From positions 1-47,495 of IMG/VR virus record IMGVR_UViG_3300017714_002601: DNA of 47,495 bases, one strand, 5' to 3'. Made by a program: the position numbers and the translations under genes. The stretch is from a virus. The notes below the pieces were generated by a model. The model had not been told where the DNA came from, did no database searches, and was given only the letters and a program-made list of their open reading frames with translations. This document shows positions 44,772 to 47,495 of this stretch, in pieces (within the stretch, counting starts at the first letter, position 1; every line of letters begins with the position of its first letter).

Positions 44772-47495
44772 TTATGGTATTTGATAGGCACCATCAGTTT
44801 GCATAGCTCTTAAGGCATCTCTTTGTTCTTTTGTGTAATTCAATCCTTTGTTCGCCAACGCCGAATGTGCTCTTGATTCTTCCAATTGTGCTGTTAAAGT
44901 TTTGTTGATCTCGATCAAATTCTTAACAGTCGGACTCTGATTTTCAGCATAAGCGTCTAGGTCGCCATACATTGGCATAATTTTGATGTTTGATTTTGCC
45001 TTGGCACCCATCATATTAGTGTCATCTGTAACACCATCCATATGATCTTGGAAATCTTTTTTATTGTTGGCGTTCTTCTCTTTTAAAATCTTATCTTCAT
45101 ATTGGAAACCTTTGAAGTCTACACCGTATTTTCCCAGTCTCTTGTTTAACATCTGCTCTTTTTTAAAGTTGTTGTCAGCAAATCCTTTATCTATTAATTT
45201 AAGCTCATTGCCAAATATGGTTGTGGTGTTGAAAACGTAATCATATAGTTTTTTCAAATTAGCGTCATAATCTTCTTGTGTTTTTGATCCTTTTACTTCT
45301 AATTTCAACCTATCCATTTTTGCAAGTTCATTTTTACTATCACCGCCTGGTATCAATGCCGCTAGTGCTCTGTTTAGTACAGCGCCAATGGCATTCGTTG
45401 CCGCACCTGTCAATTTGGTTGACATTTCTGCCATACCATTAGCACCACCACTGAATAAGTTTTTAAGGAAGGTAATGCCTTTGGCTATTGACGATATAAA
45501 TGAATTAACTATTCCAAACAGATCCTTTTTCATAAATTCAGCAAAGCCTTCTAACATCTTAACCACTTGCATCACTCCCCATTCAAACGCCCTAACTGTC
45601 TCTGGTGTCAAGAATGCAATTTGTAATTTTTGGAATGCAGTTCTTACTCTTGCCATTGCAAGTGCCAATTGAGTTTGTGCCACACCAAGCTGGTCTGCTT
45701 TGACTTCACTCATTGTTGACATTAGTTGCTTGAATGAGTTGTCATCAATAGTTTCATTCATATTAGCAAGTTTGATTACAAACTTCGCCATCGGATCACC
45801 ACTGATCTCTAAGGCTCTTAAGAACTGTCTTTGATTGGCATCAACTTCTCCAATTGATGATCTAAAATGATCTAATGCACCAACTACATCTCCATCATTG
45901 CTCGCCGCGTGGGCCAAACCTTGTAGTGAGTCTAATAGTATTGGTGATACACCTGCTAACTGTTGACCAAATTCTGTGAACTGTAAACCACCTCTACCAA
46001 TACCTTCACTCAATGCTGTTGTAAGTTGACCTCCTAGGTCATCTCCGAGTGCCGCCAATCCTGCGAAAGCAACTTGTGAACTCTCCATTGCACCTGCTCT
46101 CAATTGACTTGGTAACATCTGCAACGCATTTCTAAATGCTTCCATTGAAGTCGCCTGCATCACCATCTGTCTGATAACATCATTAGACGTGTTAGTTAAT
46201 TTTGTAAATGCCTGTGTCGTTTGTAAAACTTTTACAGTTTGGTTTGCGAGGAACATTGATTGTCCTTCAACATTTAGTCCTAGTTTCAAGAACTGTTCAG
46301 ACATTTCACCTACTGCCTGAGCCATTTCATTGTTACTCAAACCCAAGAAGCCCTGTGACTTCAGAAGGTCTTGTGTATTTGAAACTGCATCAGTGATTGT
46401 CTTAGTACCAAACTCACCAAATGCTGTTGCAAACTGACTTGTCAGTTCTACGAATTCATCTATACTCAAAGAAGCATCTGTGGCTTGGGCTCCGAGTACT
46501 GCTATACCATTTGCTAGTTTACCTGATGGATCTACAAAATTAAAACCTTGTCTGAATAAACTGTTTTCCAGTCTTCCCATTTTCATTAAAAATGCGGTTA
46601 CATTTTTAACGGCTGTGAACAAACCAAATAACCCAGCTGTGACTGGATTTAACATCTTACCAAATTTACCAAACTTGGAAACAACGCCTCCTAATATACT
46701 TCCCGAACCTCCTCCAAGTTTACCCAATAAACCTTTTTGTGCTTTGGAAGATGTTTGAATTGCTTTTTTTACATTTTTAACTGCATCTGTAGTTTTGTCT
46801 TGTGCGTCTACTTCTTTCTTGGACTGTTGCTTGGCGTTCGCACCAAGTATTGAGTCAACTATTTTTTGTAGCTCTTTCCTTGAGTCTTTGGCATCTGTTG
46901 TTGCTCGTACACCTATAGCACTAGTCACTCTGATTAGATTTTTTACTGTTGAGTCCATAGCAAACTCAGGTGTCTCTAGAGATTTATCTGAGTCTTGCTT
47001 GTTTTCTTGTTTAGGAGCAACGCCTTGTTGTCCAGCATTTTGTTTTCCAACAAATTCTTGAATAAGTTTTTCAACAGCTTTTTTTGTTTCAGTACCGTCT
47101 GCTTGTTTTGGAGCAACGCCTTGTTGTCCAGTTATCTTGTTTACTAAATTTTCAATAGCTTTAGTTTGAGAATCATCTTGTTTAGGTGCGACACCTTGTT
47201 GTCCAATACCTTGTTCTCCGACAAATTCTTGAAGAAGTGTTTCAATAGATTTCCTTCGAGAATCATCTTGTTTAGGAGCGACTCCATCTTGTTTAACTAC
47301 AACTTCAGGACTCATTTGTTGAGAAGTAATAGCTTCTCTAATTTTAGTAAGTGCGGCAATAGTACCTTTGTAACTAGAAATTAAGTTAGTTGAAACACTG
47401 AGAGTACTTTTATTAGTAACAGCAATTTGTTTTCCTACATCTTTTACTGCTTGTAATGTTAGCTTCTCTGTAGCTAATTGAGTTTTTTGGTGTAA
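44772..47495 (-). CDS. Tape-measure-like tail protein (5' end outside window)
   Basis: The frame stays open to the right edge, 60 codons beyond the first in-frame ATG at 47315. That ATG has no ribosome-binding site, so the true start lies outside the window. At least 908 aa are visible. The N-terminal part has four GVAPKQ repeats separated by helical spacers such as ETLLQEFVG. Then come a Gly-rich stretch, two hydrophobic segments (VTAGLFGLFTAVKNVTAFLM; FGIVNSFISSIAKGITFL) and long helices (FVELTSQFATAFGEFGTKTI; QTQLALAMARVRTAFQKLQI). This resembles tape-measure proteins, but another large tail or internal protein is possible. It precedes gp20 in the same direction. Confidence 0.55.
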   Translation of the reverse strand, partial: LHQKTQLATEKLTLQAVKDVGKQIAVTNKSTLSVSTNLISSYKGTIAALTKIREAITSQQMSPEVVVKQDGVAPKQDDSRRKSIETLLQEFVGEQGIGQQGVAPKQDDSQTKAIENLVNKITGQQGVAPKQADGTETKKAVEKLIQEFVGKQNAGQQGVAPKQENKQDSDKSLETPEFAMDSTVKNLIRVTSAIGVRATTDAKDSRKELQKIVDSILGANAKQQSKKEVDAQDKTTDAVKNVKKAIQTSSKAQKGLLGKLGGGSGSILGGVVSKFGKFGKMLNPVTAGLFGLFTAVKNVTAFLMKMGRLENSLFRQGFNFVDPSGKLANGIAVLGAQATDASLSIDEFVELTSQFATAFGEFGTKTITDAVSNTQDLLKSQGFLGLSNNEMAQAVGEMSEQFLKLGLNVEGQSMFLANQTVKVLQTTQAFTKLTNTSNDVIRQMVMQATSMEAFRNALQMLPSQLRAGAMESSQVAFAGLAALGDDLGGQLTTALSEGIGRGGLQFTEFGQQLAGVSPILLDSLQGLAHAASNDGDVVGALDHFRSSIGEVDANQRQFLRALEISGDPMAKFVIKLANMNETIDDNSFKQLMSTMSEVKADQLGVAQTQLALAMARVRTAFQKLQIAFLTPETVRAFEWGVMQVVKMLEGFAEFMKKDLFGIVNSFISSIAKGITFLKNLFSGGANGMAEMSTKLTGAATNAIGAVLNRALAALIPGGDSKNELAKMDRLKLEVKGSKTQEDYDANLKKLYDYVFNTTTIFGNELKLIDKGFADNNFKKEQMLNKRLGKYGVDFKGFQYEDKILKEKNANNKKDFQDHMDGVTDDTNMMGAKAKSNIKIMPMYGDLDAYAENQSPTVKNLIEINKTLTAQLEESRAHSALANKGLNYTKEQRDALRAMQTDGAYQIP
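47007..47285 (-). repeat. Four GVAPKQ repeats in the tape-measure-like gene
   Basis: GVAPKQ occurs four times at spacings of 30, 25 and 32 residues, mostly preceded by GQQ and followed by acidic residues, with a helical linker between copies (IETLLQEFVG, IENLVNKITG, VEKLIQEFVG). The DNA copies are diverged. Confidence 0.8.

Noticed and set aside
47315-47495. ATG at 47315 as the start of the tape-measure-like gene
   Set aside because: No ribosome-binding site, and the frame is open for 60 more codons to the window edge, with helical coding-like sequence; the gene is treated as cut by the edge.
1-47495. tRNA genes, CRISPR arrays and insertion sequences
   Set aside because: No cloverleaf with a T-loop consensus, no regularly spaced direct repeats, and no transposase or flanking inverted repeats were found by reading both strands.

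Overview
The window is a stretch of an AT-rich, T4-like marine myovirus genome of the cyanophage/pelagiphage type. The evidence is a near-continuous set of T4 core genes: uvsW, uvsY, uvsX, gp32, gp62-like, gp17, gp16, gp4, gp19, gp18, gp13, gp14, gp15, gp23, gp22, gp21 and gp20. T4-style late promoters (TATAAATA and close variants) sit before many of them. No tRNA, CRISPR array or insertion sequence was seen. The host cannot be read from the sequence; a marine Gram-negative bacterium is likely because the phage encodes an outer-membrane TonB-dependent receptor.

Layout. (1) 1-1739: a gene cut by the left edge, a virion/fibre-like gene, and a small plus-strand gene. (2) 1790-9275, minus strand: a tightly overlapping replication, recombination and repair operon (gp32, uvsX, an acidic small protein, uvsY, uvsW, an unknown, gp62-like clamp-loader subunit, MBD4-like DNA glycosylase, small membrane protein, zinc-finger protein, coiled-coil protein, and a mini-protein resembling part of bacterial Pol III alpha). 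A strong sigma70-type promoter precedes gp32. (3) 9403-12758: a possible 2OG-Fe(II) oxygenase, then a two-gene vitamin B12 uptake operon (BtuB-like receptor plus DUF6580-like membrane protein) behind a cobalamin riboswitch and a consensus sigma70 promoter. (4) 12762-24602: virion and packaging genes (large structural protein, gp17, gp16, gp4, tail genes, gp19) interrupted by two radical-SAM genes. (5) 24714-30888: the very long sheath gp18, a plus-strand cargo island (HNH protein, full-length ribosomal protein uL11, two tandem paralogues), then dNMP kinase and an unknown. (6) 30915-37970: neck genes gp13 (minus) and gp14/gp15 (plus), a Nudix hydrolase, an unknown, and a long fibre protein. (7) 38110-47495: head module gp23, gp22, gp21, acidic core protein, small genes, a bL33-like ribosomal protein, gp20, and a tape-measure-like gene cut by the right edge.

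How it fits together. Host-type sigma70 promoters precede gp32, the B12 operon and (together with a late element) gp20, while morphogenesis genes carry T4-type late elements. In eight genes the late element ends exactly 5 nt before the ATG, which predicts leaderless late mRNAs. The accessory genes point at host metabolism and translation: B12 import under ligand control, two ribosomal-protein homologues, nucleotide metabolism (dNMP kinase, Nudix), base excision repair, and two radical-SAM enzymes of unknown substrate.

The most striking items are the riboswitch-controlled B12 operon, phage uL11 and bL33-like proteins, the Pol III alpha-like fragment, the radical-SAM pair, and the fixed 5-nt late-promoter spacing.
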